Below are positions 6,975 to 13,471 of a DNA stretch of 14,340 nucleotides, piece after piece. Positions within the stretch are counted from its first letter, which is position 1. Each line of letters starts with the position of its first letter. The DNA is from JAPLYB01 sp964500015. Its GTDB lineage: Archaea; Nanobdellota; Nanobdellia; Pacearchaeales; UBA284. The notes under the pieces were generated by a model, which ran no database searches, was not told the origin of the DNA, and saw only the letters and a program-made list of their open reading frames with translations. The stretch covers positions 1-14,340 of the forward strand of contig CAZCMN010000022.1 of the NCBI GenBank assembly GCA_964500015.1. Direction: 5' to 3'. The position numbers and the translations under genes are program-made.

Positions 6975-7244
6975 TCACTCTATTGCCATTGTCATCAAAA
7001 TCTCTTCAGAATCATTCATGACTTTTTGCATGATTTGTTTATGACTCAATGATTTATCTTCAAGATAATCTAGAGCTTTTGTAGCAGCTGCCATTGCCCC
7101 AATTTTTTCTTGTCCTTTAGATTTAAGCTCTTTCATTATAAATTGTAAAACCTCTTCTGAATCTGCCTTAGGATTTATCTTTTTATAATTAAGTGCCTTA
7201 GAAGTTGCAGTCATCATTGCAATCTTTATCTTTTCAGTTCCCAT
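6975..7244 (-). CDS. Small helical protein with internal duplication, unknown function
   Basis: An 89-residue, apparently all-helical soluble protein. Its two halves are related: KIKIAMMTATSKALNY (5-20) aligns with EKIGAMAAATKALDY (46-60) at an offset of 40, sharing K, I, M, A, K, A, L and Y, and each half continues with an amphipathic helix (EVLQFIMKEL, 31-40; QIMQKVMND, 70-78). The pattern suggests a pair of helical hairpins that may bind a small partner or dimerise. I recognise no named family. The gene has an unusually long, structured leader: two hairpins occupy 7245-7298, and the closest strong TATA-like sequence (7335-7344) is about 95 bases before the start, whereas neighbours look leaderless. 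Confidence 0.7.
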   Translation of the reverse strand: MGTEKIKIAMMTATSKALNYKKINPKADSEEVLQFIMKELKSKGQEKIGAMAAATKALDYLEDKSLSHKQIMQKVMNDSEEILMTMAIE

Positions 7245-7298
7245 GTGTTAAAAAACCTCGGTTTTTGACACGCAGAAAATTCTCTAATTTTCTAGCGT
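7245..7298. repeat. Double-hairpin element in the leader of the 89-residue protein gene (copy B)
   Basis: Hairpin 1 is GTGTTAAAAAACC, loop TC, GGTTTTTGACAC (7245-7271), ending directly at the start codon. Hairpin 2 is ACGC + AGAAAATT, loop CTCT, AATTTTCT, unpaired A, GCGT (7270-7298). The core 7272-7296 has the same length and the same outer arms (GCAGAAAA and TTTTCTAGC) as the copy in alaS. On the gene's strand a Shine-Dalgarno-like GAGGT (7255-7259) falls in the tip of hairpin 1, 10 bases before the ATG, so the structure could mask it. Confidence 0.75.
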
Positions 7299-7334
7299 TA
7301 CTCTCTTTTTGATTTAACTTAGTAGAGTTCTGGT

Positions 7335-7344
7335 TTTATAAATA
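7335..7344 (-). promoter_or_regulatory. TATA-like box upstream of the 89-residue protein gene
   Basis: AATATTTATAAAA on the minus strand is a strong archaeal TATA match between the leuS stop and the double-hairpin leader. Transcription would begin near 7313, giving a leader of about 70 bases. A weaker alternative, AGTTAAATCA, is centred at about 7315. Confidence 0.45.
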
Positions 7345-7367
7345 TTATCATCAAAAACCATATAGGT

Positions 7368-10300
7368 TTATTCCAGATAAATAGCTGGTTTTCCTGGCTT
7401 TGCTTTTCCAGCTTTATTCTGGGGATCAATCTTGTTTTTGTCATTAACTGCAAAAATTTCTAGAGGTATGTTAATCGACTTCTGAAGTTTAGGGAGATTG
7501 TTTTTATATAAGTCTAGCTCATTAGGGATTGTATACAAAAAGACTTTTTTTGGAAATTGTTTTTTTTCAGCTAACATTTTGATAATATTATTTATATCCT
7601 GAATTGTTTTTTCAACAGCTTGTTCTTGCTGTTCAAGTTTTTCATTGATTTTATGTTCTTGAAATTTTGGCCAGGATTCTAAAGACAAGAAAGTTTTATT
7701 TCCAAGATTATGCCAAAGTTCTTCTGTAATGTGCGGACAAAAAGGATGGAATAATTTTAATAAAATCTCGTAATTTTCTTTACTTATTGATTCTGACAAG
7801 CTTTCAAGGCATTCTGTCATTGGAATAATTGCTTTTGGATATTCAAAATTCTCAATATTTTCAGAAACTTTTTTTATTGTTGAATGGATTTTGTTTTCTT
7901 GTGAATGGTTTGATTCATTTTTTTGAGAGATTTTTTCTTTTAATCTTATTAATCTGTTGATTATCCGAAAACTTCCTTCAATTCCTTCATTGCTCCATTC
8001 CATTTGTTTATCTGGAGAAGAAACAAACATTAAGAATAATCGGGCAGTATCAATTCCATATTTTTCAGAGATTTCTGTTTGAAAAACAACATTGCTATAA
8101 CTCTTTGACATTTTTTTGCCGTCTTTGTAAACTATACCTTGATTAAACAGCTTAGTAAAAGGCTCATCAAAATTTAACATTTTAATATCTTTTAAAAACT
8201 TAGTTAAGAATCTTGCATACATTAAATGACCAACAGCATGTTCTATTCCCCCTATATACTGATCAACAGGCATCCAGTAATCTACTTTTTTTGAATCAAA
8301 TGGTTTTGTTTTGTTTTGAGAATCACAGTATCTTAAGAAATACCATGAAGAATCCATAAATCCTCCTAAAGTATCTGTTTCTCTTTTTGCTTTTCCTTGA
8401 CATTTTGGGCAGATTGTTTCAATAAATTCTTTATTATAAGCTAGAGGATTTCCTGAAACCTTAAAATCAATTTTTTCTGGCAATAAAACCGGAAGTTGTT
8501 CATATGGAATAGGAACTATGCCACATTTTTCACAATAAACTATTGGAATTGGTGTTCCCCAGTATCTTTGTCTTGAGATAAGCCAGTCTCGTATCTTATA
8601 GTTAGTTGTTTTCTTTCCAAGTTTTTGTTTTTCAAGATATTTTGTTATTTCTTCAATTGCTTTTCTATTGTCTATATTGTTAAAATTTTGAGAATTGACT
8701 AATATACCATCATTAACATATGCTTCTTTCATTTTTTCTTGTTCAATACTTTTGTCTTTGGGTTGGATAACTTCTTTCATAGGAATCTTGTACTTCTTGG
8801 CAAATTCAAAATCTCTTTGATCGTGACATGGAACAGCCATTACCATCCCACTTCCGTAATCTGCTAAAACAAAGTTTCCTGCCCAAATAGGAACTTTATC
8901 CTTTGTTATTGGATTTATTGCATATGACCCAGTGAAAACACCTTCTTTATCTAATTTTTCTTGTTCCTCTGGTGTTTTAGCTTTCTGGCATTTTTTAATA
9001 AATATTTCAACTTGTTTTTTCTGTTTTTCAGTTGTGATTTCTAGTAATTTTGGATGTTGACTTGAGATAACCATAAATGTAACTCCGTAAATTGTATCTG
9101 GGCGTGTTGTGAAGATGGGCCACTTTTGGTTTGAAATTATTTCTTCTAGAAGTTCTGGGAAATTGGGAGTTTTCATGTGAAGGCTGTTGAAATGACCGTA
9201 TCCTTTACCCAATTTTATAACTTTAGCCCCAAGTTCTTCCCCATACTCCTTCGCAATTTTGATATGATAATCCAAGTCTTCTTCCGAAGTAAAGATAATT
9301 ATTCTGTCTTTTACAAGATTTTTAATGTCTGTATAATCTCCGTTTCCATAAAACTCTAGTAAAACTTGACGTTTAGTTCTGTTAGATTTTCCAGGAGAGA
9401 CCAATATTAATTTTTTAATTTCTTTTTTAGTTTCATGAAGCCATCTAACTAAAAAACCTCCTCCTGCCGAATGACCCACTAAAATCGAATTTTCATCTAT
9501 CTTTACTCTTTCGATTTCTCTTTTCCATTCTAGATATTTTGGTTCCCAAGGGGAAGGCATTTGTAATGAAACGCAACTTATTGACTCTTTTTCAAGTTCA
9601 TTTTTTATCCAAGCTCTCCAACTTCTTTGGCTTTCGGGCACATAATCCTTTTTTAGAGTATCATTTGTTTCAGCAAAACCATGAACAATTACTACATTTG
9701 AAATGTTTTTATTTTCTATCTCAAATAAAATCTCGGTTCCTTCTGATTTTCCAATCCAATTCCTTTGCATTGTCTTGATTTTTTCGCTCCATTGAATTTT
9801 ATCTAGATCATTGAGAAGTTTGTCAGCATAATCTGTTATCTTGAAAAACCATTGCTCCATTTCTTTAACTTGAACTTCTTTCCCGCATCTCCAGCATTTT
9901 CCTGATTCAGCTTCTTCATTAGCTAAGACAGATTGACAATGATTACAATAATTTACAGGTGCTTTTTTCCTGTATGCTAAACCATGTTCAAGGAGTTTTA
10001 GAAAGAAATATTGATTCCATTTATAGTATTCTGGTTCGTGGCTTGCTATTACTCTAGACCAATCATAACTATTTCCTAGAGCTTTTTGATACTCCATTAT
10101 TTTTTTTATTGCTTTTTCAGCATAAATTTTTGGATGAATACCCTCTTTTTTAGAGGCTGTTTCAGCTGGAAGGCCGAAAGAATCATAACCTATTGGATAT
10201 AATACATTAAATCCATTCATTCTTTTGTATCTTGCAAAAACATCTCCTATTGTATAGTTCCTGACATGACCAACATGCAAAAAAGATGCAGAAGGATAGG

Positions 10301-10454
10301 GATACATTTCAAGAACATAATATTTTTTTCCTTTGTTGTCCTCAGCCTTGAAGATTTTCGATTTCTCCCAGGCATCTTGCCATTTTTTCTCTATTTGAGA
10401 AAAATTGATTTGATTCTCTTGTTCTTCTGGTTTTTGTTTTGACTCTTTTTTCAT
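7368..10454 (-). CDS. leuS: Leucyl-tRNA synthetase, bacterial type, with a serine-hydrolase domain inserted in CP1
   Basis: Charges tRNA-Leu with leucine. It has 1028 residues against about 860 in bacteria; the excess is one inserted domain. Landmarks: HVGH (60-63) in YPYPSASFLHVGHVRNYTIG, zinc module 1 (C170, C173, C187, C190), WIGKSEG (233-239), the CP1 editing motifs FTTRPDT (448-454) and MAVPCHDQRDFEF (539-551), RDWLISRQRYWGTPIP (622-637), a second cysteine set (C641, C644, C682, C685), KMSKS (781-785), the anticodon helix bundle and the C-terminal PGKPAIYLE. CP1 follows zinc module 1 and the leucine-specific domain before KMSKS is missing, both features of a bacterial-type enzyme; archaeal LeuRS is arranged differently, so transfer is likely. 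Residues about 249-443 form an alpha/beta hydrolase. A TATA-like TTTAAA (10478-10483), 26 bases before the ATG, supports the start. Confidence 0.95.
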   Translation of the reverse strand: MKKESKQKPEEQENQINFSQIEKKWQDAWEKSKIFKAEDNKGKKYYVLEMYPYPSASFLHVGHVRNYTIGDVFARYKRMNGFNVLYPIGYDSFGLPAETASKKEGIHPKIYAEKAIKKIMEYQKALGNSYDWSRVIASHEPEYYKWNQYFFLKLLEHGLAYRKKAPVNYCNHCQSVLANEEAESGKCWRCGKEVQVKEMEQWFFKITDYADKLLNDLDKIQWSEKIKTMQRNWIGKSEGTEILFEIENKNISNVVIVHGFAETNDTLKKDYVPESQRSWRAWIKNELEKESISCVSLQMPSPWEPKYLEWKREIERVKIDENSILVGHSAGGGFLVRWLHETKKEIKKLILVSPGKSNRTKRQVLLEFYGNGDYTDIKNLVKDRIIIFTSEEDLDYHIKIAKEYGEELGAKVIKLGKGYGHFNSLHMKTPNFPELLEEIISNQKWPIFTTRPDTIYGVTFMVISSQHPKLLEITTEKQKKQVEIFIKKCQKAKTPEEQEKLDKEGVFTGSYAINPITKDKVPIWAGNFVLADYGSGMVMAVPCHDQRDFEFAKKYKIPMKEVIQPKDKSIEQEKMKEAYVNDGILVNSQNFNNIDNRKAIEEITKYLEKQKLGKKTTNYKIRDWLISRQRYWGTPIPIVYCEKCGIVPIPYEQLPVLLPEKIDFKVSGNPLAYNKEFIETICPKCQGKAKRETDTLGGFMDSSWYFLRYCDSQNKTKPFDSKKVDYWMPVDQYIGGIEHAVGHLMYARFLTKFLKDIKMLNFDEPFTKLFNQGIVYKDGKKMSKSYSNVVFQTEISEKYGIDTARLFLMFVSSPDKQMEWSNEGIEGSFRIINRLIRLKEKISQKNESNHSQENKIHSTIKKVSENIENFEYPKAIIPMTECLESLSESISKENYEILLKLFHPFCPHITEELWHNLGNKTFLSLESWPKFQEHKINEKLEQQEQAVEKTIQDINNIIKMLAEKKQFPKKVFLYTIPNELDLYKNNLPKLQKSINIPLEIFAVNDKNKIDPQNKAGKAKPGKPAIYLE
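9123..9707 (-). other. RBBP9/YdeN-like alpha/beta serine hydrolase domain inserted in LeuRS
   Basis: LeuRS residues about 249-443 have no place in a synthetase. They read as a full small alpha/beta hydrolase: first strand and oxyanion region VVIVHGFAETND (254-265), a family-like MPSPWEPKYLEW (299-310), nucleophile elbow LVGHSAGGG with S329, acid region FTSEEDLDY with probable D393, and GYGHFNS with H421 followed by FPELLEEI. All three triad residues are in the right order and the length (about 195) matches stand-alone RBBP9/YdeN proteins. The junctions are clean: FEIEN before it and KWPIFTTRPDT after it would join into an ordinary LeuRS beta hairpin. Hand-counted GC is about 33.5% over 9181-9660 and 33.3% over 8701-9120, so the insert does not stand out. 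Its substrate is unknown. Confidence 0.88.
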
Positions 10455-10477
10455 AATTAAGATAAAGAAAGATAGAA

Positions 10478-10483
10478 TTTAAA
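10478..10483 (-). promoter_or_regulatory. TATA-like box of leuS
   Basis: CTTTAAATTC on the minus strand has its TTTAAA core about 26 bases before ATG 10454, with no Shine-Dalgarno-like sequence between, as expected for a leaderless transcript. It lies between the end of the channel gene (10493) and leuS, so leuS is transcribed on its own. Confidence 0.55.
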
Positions 10484-10492
10484 GTTTTTCAT

Positions 10493-10846
10493 TCACTTCT
10501 TTCCATGACTAAACAAGGTAGTCTGTGGATTTCTTTTTTTTGTTTTACCGTTTTTTTTGAAAAAAGACAGCATATTTTCAGCTCTTTTTTTGAAAAGTTC
10601 TTCTCCAATTACAGTTAGAGCATATAAACATGCGCCAATCGTTACTAAAGAAAAAATAACTGTAAAAATTTTGGTTTGATCTGATTTAGGAACTAAATCA
10701 CCATAACCTACTGTAGTCATGGTCATTCCTGTGAAATAAAATGAATCTGTTAAATTCCAGCCCTCTGTATTATGAAAATAAATTGTTCCAGTTCCCAGAA
10801 TAATTAAAATAATTGCTACAGATATAAATAATCTTGAATATGACAT
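10493..10846 (-). CDS. Two-transmembrane potassium channel, pore module only
   Basis: A 117-residue KcsA/MthK-type pore subunit expected to form a tetrameric K+ channel in the cytoplasmic membrane. TM1 is about 5-24, the pore helix about 33-44, the selectivity filter TTVGYGD (44-50) is perfect, and TM2 is about 60-80 with GACLYALTVIGEEL as inner helix. A basic tail of about 35 residues follows. There is no RCK/TrkA nucleotide- or Ca2+-binding domain, so gating must come from the tail, the membrane, pH or a separate partner. The start is supported by a Shine-Dalgarno-like GAGGA (10851-10855) and a TATA-like TTTATAAA (about 10881-10888) placed to give a leader of about 12 bases, in contrast to its leaderless neighbours. 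Confidence 0.92.
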   Translation of the reverse strand: MSYSRLFISVAIILIILGTGTIYFHNTEGWNLTDSFYFTGMTMTTVGYGDLVPKSDQTKIFTVIFSLVTIGACLYALTVIGEELFKKRAENMLSFFKKNGKTKKRNPQTTLFSHGKK

Positions 10847-10878
10847 TTTTCCTCTTTTGTAAAATAAATAAGAACAAG

Positions 10879-10890
10879 CTTTATAAATAT
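10879..10890 (-). promoter_or_regulatory. TATA-like box and Shine-Dalgarno leader of the channel gene
   Basis: ATATTTATAAAG on the minus strand, between the sppA stop and the channel start, predicts transcription from near 10858. The short leader carries GAGGA at 10851-10855, 4 bases before the ATG. This is the clearest leadered start in the window. Confidence 0.5.
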
Positions 10891-10900
10891 CTTTGTGTCT

Positions 10901-11869
10901 TTAAGCAGTTATTTTAAAAGAGTTTTGGCTTTCTATTAAACTTAAACCTAGCCCTTTCCCCATCATGAAAAAAGCTTTGTCTTGCAAGCCATATAACCCA
11001 GATAATAATGAATTTATCGGAGAATAATCTTTTATTTTTACTTTTATGTTTTCTTTTTGTTCTATATACTCGATAACATCTTCTTTTAAACCTAGGTCAT
11101 CAATTAATCCTAAATCTTTAGCTTCTGAACCAAGATAAAACATTCCTGTTGCTAGTTTTTGAACTTCTTCTTCAGTCATGTTTCTATTTCTTGCTACTTG
11201 GTTAACAAATGCTTTTTGAATCAAATTAATTTTACTCTGTAAAATCTGTCTTTCTTCATTTGTTAATTCTCTGTAGGGAGATAGTGTGTCTTTATACTGG
11301 CCTGCATTAAGTCTTTCATAAGTTATGTTAAATCTTTCTAACAAGCTAGAATATTCTAGATAAGAAGCTAAAACTCCGATAGAACCTGTTATTGACAGTG
11401 GATGAGAATAAACCATATCGCAAGCAGAAGCAACCCAGTATGCTCCTGATGTTCCTTGTTCTCTGATTAGAGCTACAGATGTTATCCCCAAAACCCTTAA
11501 CTTATAAATTTCATAAGCTATTTCACTTGAACCTACTGCTGATCCGCCAGGGGAATTTATTTCAAATATAACTGCTTTGATTTTTTTATTTTTTGAAATT
11601 TGTTCTAATAAGCCAGAAATATCATCTGAATATGTGTTGCCATCGTTATAGCCTGGGCCTGAGCCAGAGAGAATTACTCCGTTAATGTGAACTAAAGCTG
11701 TGTTTGCATTAGTTGCCTGGCTTTTTGATAATAAGATTGTTAAACAAACCATAAGAGCTAGTGTTAAAACGATTATAGTGAAGATTAAACCTATATGGGA
11801 ATGTTTAGGAACATGATTAGTTTGATTAATCTGACTATTAAGGGAAATCTTTCTAGCCTCTTTTTTCAT
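10901..11869 (-). CDS. sppA: Signal peptide peptidase SppA (archaeal/Gram-positive short form)
   Basis: A membrane-anchored serine protease of family S49 that degrades cleaved signal peptides. It has 322 residues, with a basic cytoplasmic N-terminus, one membrane anchor at about 27-48, and the protease domain outside. The catalytic dyad is S141 (GTSGAYWVAS) and K193 (GQYKDTLSPYRELT). Their spacing of 52 residues equals that of the Bacillus subtilis (S147/K199) and Thermococcus (S162/K214) enzymes. The oxyanion region INSPGGSAVGSSEI (104-117) and SITGSIGV (159-166) are also intact. The C-terminal 40 residues (INSLLSGLYGLQDKAFFMMGKGLG) are moderately hydrophobic and could touch the membrane. 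A TATA-like TTTATAAAG (11891-11899), 26 bases before ATG 11869, supports the start. It is the first gene of the minus-strand run. Confidence 0.95.
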   Translation of the reverse strand: MKKEARKISLNSQINQTNHVPKHSHIGLIFTIIVLTLALMVCLTILLSKSQATNANTALVHINGVILSGSGPGYNDGNTYSDDISGLLEQISKNKKIKAVIFEINSPGGSAVGSSEIAYEIYKLRVLGITSVALIREQGTSGAYWVASACDMVYSHPLSITGSIGVLASYLEYSSLLERFNITYERLNAGQYKDTLSPYRELTNEERQILQSKINLIQKAFVNQVARNRNMTEEEVQKLATGMFYLGSEAKDLGLIDDLGLKEDVIEYIEQKENIKVKIKDYSPINSLLSGLYGLQDKAFFMMGKGLGLSLIESQNSFKITA

Positions 11870-11890
11870 TTTAATAGTAAAGAAGGAGGG

Positions 11891-11899
11891 TTTATAAAG
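11891..11899 (-). promoter_or_regulatory. TATA-like box of sppA
   Basis: CTTTATAAA on the minus strand is centred 26 bases before ATG 11869. The same 78-base intergenic stretch holds a separate TATA-like AATATTAAAAAGG (about 11916-11928) for the divergent coiled-coil gene. Confidence 0.55.
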
Positions 11900-11947
11900 A
11901 TTTTTTAGTACAATAAATATTAAAAAGGTCTCTTTTTATTGATTCTA

Positions 11948-12724
11948 ATGAAAAGCATGGTAGAGTTATTCGGAAATATAAAGAGACACATCTATAAAAT
12001 TAAGGCATATCGCAATATAAGACAACTTGATGTTATCGATTCACTTACTTCTGAAAAAGAGGGGTTGATGTGGCTTGTGGAAGCTTATGAAAGTGAGAGA
12101 GAGCGACTTGCGAATGAAGAAAGGAGTTTGCAGGATCTTGCATCAAGACGTGTTAATGAAACTAAAATATATCATGATAAAGCAAAAAGTCTTGCACAAA
12201 AGCTAGGTGACACAACACAAAATAATGTGCGTCTAAATGATCTTCTTTCTGAGGAAATCAGAAAAAATTCAGAATTAACTAGACTACTCGCAGATCTTCA
12301 GACAGAATTAGGTGGGAGATATAAAAAAGCACCCTTTGGTATTTCTGAAATTCCGAGATTATATCTTGAAACATTTTGTGGTTTATTGCCCAAACCTTCT
12401 AGTGTCCCAATTGACCAAAGAGATGGCAACAATCACGACCACCATAGTTATATGTACAGGCAATATCGGGAATTCATTAGACATGTCTGCGAATTACCCT
12501 GGACTGTGAGAATTTTTTGTACAAACCGCCTCAAACCATTGAAAAGAAAAAGATTGGATTACACTATTCTAGATAATGGGGACATCAATTTAATTGCTTC
12601 TTTTGAACAACACTCATACGAATGCAGAGTTACTACGACTGCAGCGAATGATCTTCAAAGAGGACTAGTTGCAGAGATAATAGGGAGAACTTATGAAAAA
12701 ATGCATCCTCATAAGAAAGCTTGA
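11948..12724 (+). CDS. Coiled-coil protein of unknown function, 258 residues
   Basis: I do not recognise the family. A basic N-terminus (about 1-25) is followed by a long charged helical region, roughly residues 30-120, with coiled-coil character (VEAYESERERLANEERSLQDLASRR, then KSLAQKLGDTTQNNVRLNDLLSEEIRKNSEL). A compact, probably globular C-terminal domain then contains PWTVRIFCTNRL, LDYTILDNGDINLIASFEQHSYECRV (mixed strands) and a closing helix. Arginine is coded by CGN about six times in under 30 arginines, unusual beside neighbours that use almost only AGA, and the gene looks richer in GC (24 of 60 bases at 12421-12480). This hints at recent acquisition. I chose ATG 11948, 27 bases after a TATA-like sequence, over a TTG at 11939; ATG 11957 is also possible. 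Confidence 0.75.
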   Translation: MKSMVELFGNIKRHIYKIKAYRNIRQLDVIDSLTSEKEGLMWLVEAYESERERLANEERSLQDLASRRVNETKIYHDKAKSLAQKLGDTTQNNVRLNDLLSEEIRKNSELTRLLADLQTELGGRYKKAPFGISEIPRLYLETFCGLLPKPSSVPIDQRDGNNHDHHSYMYRQYREFIRHVCELPWTVRIFCTNRLKPLKRKRLDYTILDNGDINLIASFEQHSYECRVTTTAANDLQRGLVAEIIGRTYEKMHPHKKA

Positions 12725-12735
12725 ACTTAAATCTA

Positions 12736-12766
12736 TTTTTCTCCTTGAGATGAGATTTTTTCTCAA
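12736..12766 (+). terminator. Possible T-rich terminator after the coiled-coil gene
   Basis: A TTTTT run at 12736-12740, then TTGAGA (12745-12750) and TCTCAA (12761-12766) flanking another T-run. Archaeal termination relies on T-runs, so this could end the upstream transcript. Based on composition only. Confidence 0.3.
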
Positions 12767-12797
12767 ATATAAAATTAAAAATTTTTCAATAGAAAGA

Positions 12798-12828
12798 TTT
12801 AAATAGTAGCTACATGTCTGTGTATACA
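12798..12828 (+). promoter_or_regulatory. TATA-like box and palindrome before the AbrB-type regulator
   Basis: TTTAAATA (12798-12805) predicts a start near 12826-12828, exactly where the palindrome TGTATACA (12821-12828) lies. A palindrome at the transcription start is a typical place for a repressor operator, and the downstream product is itself a probable AbrB-fold DNA binder, so autoregulation is plausible. The leader would be about 60 bases, with AGGA (12878-12881) before ATG 12889. Confidence 0.4.
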
Positions 12829-12888
12829 TAAAAGGATACATTTGAATGGAGACACTTAAAACAATCAAAACAAAAAAAGGAACAAGAA

Positions 12889-13419
12889 ATGGCAGATTTA
12901 TTTGATCAAGTAGTTTTATGCAGTGAATGCGGAAAAAAGATGAGTAAGATTGTCTTAATTAAAAATGGATTTAAGATTAGAGCATTAAGATGTGACAAAT
13001 GCCAAAAAATAATTCATCATCCTGGAGATATTGAAGAGTATAAGAAATTTGTTCAATTAAAACAAAAACCCTTTGCAGTTAAGTTAAGGATGGTTGGAAA
13101 CAGCTATACTGTTTCAATTCCAAGGGAGATTGTTGATTTTCACAGAGAACAAGAGCAAGTGCATCGCAAGCAAGAACAAGTACATCAACAAATGCACCAG
13201 AGATTTGCTAAAATTCAGAATGAAATGATTAAAATGTTTTTAGAAGATGTTGGAAGGATATCATTATGTTTTCCTGGAGCAGAAGAACAAAATGAACAAG
13301 AACAAAACAAAGTCCAAGAAAAAAATGGTTTTTCTGAACACCAAAAATCTGAAAGAGTTTTTGGTGAGAGAGAATTGTCTAAAAAAATCAGAATTAAATC
13401 TAAGGAAGATGAAGAATAA
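12889..13419 (+). CDS. Zinc-ribbon + AbrB/SpoVT-like transcriptional regulator with coiled-coil heptads
   Basis: A 176-residue probable DNA-binding protein. The N-terminus has a zinc ribbon (C11, C14, C35, C38; CSECGKK...RCDKCQK). An AbrB/SpoVT swapped-hairpin half follows, KLRMVGNSYTVSIPREIVDF (65-84), the hallmark of AbrB-fold and antitoxin-like regulators. Then come near-perfect heptads REQEQVH RKQEQVH QQMHQRF (86-106), a helix (IQNEMIKMFLEDVG) and a probable last strand RISLCFPG (123-130). The tail from 131 on is Gln/Glu/Lys-rich and probably disordered. The heptads appear to sit between the two halves of the AbrB-like unit, or to replace its second half, which would enforce oligomerisation. 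A short ORF from 12846 overlaps the start in another frame. The lack of an adjacent toxin argues against a toxin-antitoxin pair. Confidence 0.8.
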   Translation: MADLFDQVVLCSECGKKMSKIVLIKNGFKIRALRCDKCQKIIHHPGDIEEYKKFVQLKQKPFAVKLRMVGNSYTVSIPREIVDFHREQEQVHRKQEQVHQQMHQRFAKIQNEMIKMFLEDVGRISLCFPGAEEQNEQEQNKVQEKNGFSEHQKSERVFGERELSKKIRIKSKEDEE

Positions 13420-13435
13420 TTGTTAAGTAAACAAT
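13419..13435. repeat. Inverted repeat at the end of the regulator gene
   Basis: ATTGTT, spacer AAGTA, AACAAT overlaps the stop codon of the regulator and lies about 40 bases before the cdc48 TATA-like sequence. It could be a binding site or a weak transcript end. A perfect 6-base repeat in AT-rich DNA may also be chance. Confidence 0.35.
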
Positions 13436-13471
13436 AAAGATAATAAAACAAAGCGCAAGATACATTAAAGC

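Noticed and set aside
9177..9778. Two plus-strand ORFs opposite the LeuRS hydrolase insert, which might mean the insert is really a separate gene
   Set aside because: The minus frame is open through both junctions and carries a complete catalytic triad; the plus-strand translations have no domain features.
12312..12509. ORF in another frame inside the coiled-coil gene
   Set aside because: Out-of-frame overlap with no promoter or recognisable content.
12665..12868. Minus-strand ORF across the gap before the regulator
   Set aside because: Covers a probable promoter and terminator region; Ser/Leu/Ile-rich translation typical of AT-rich antisense.
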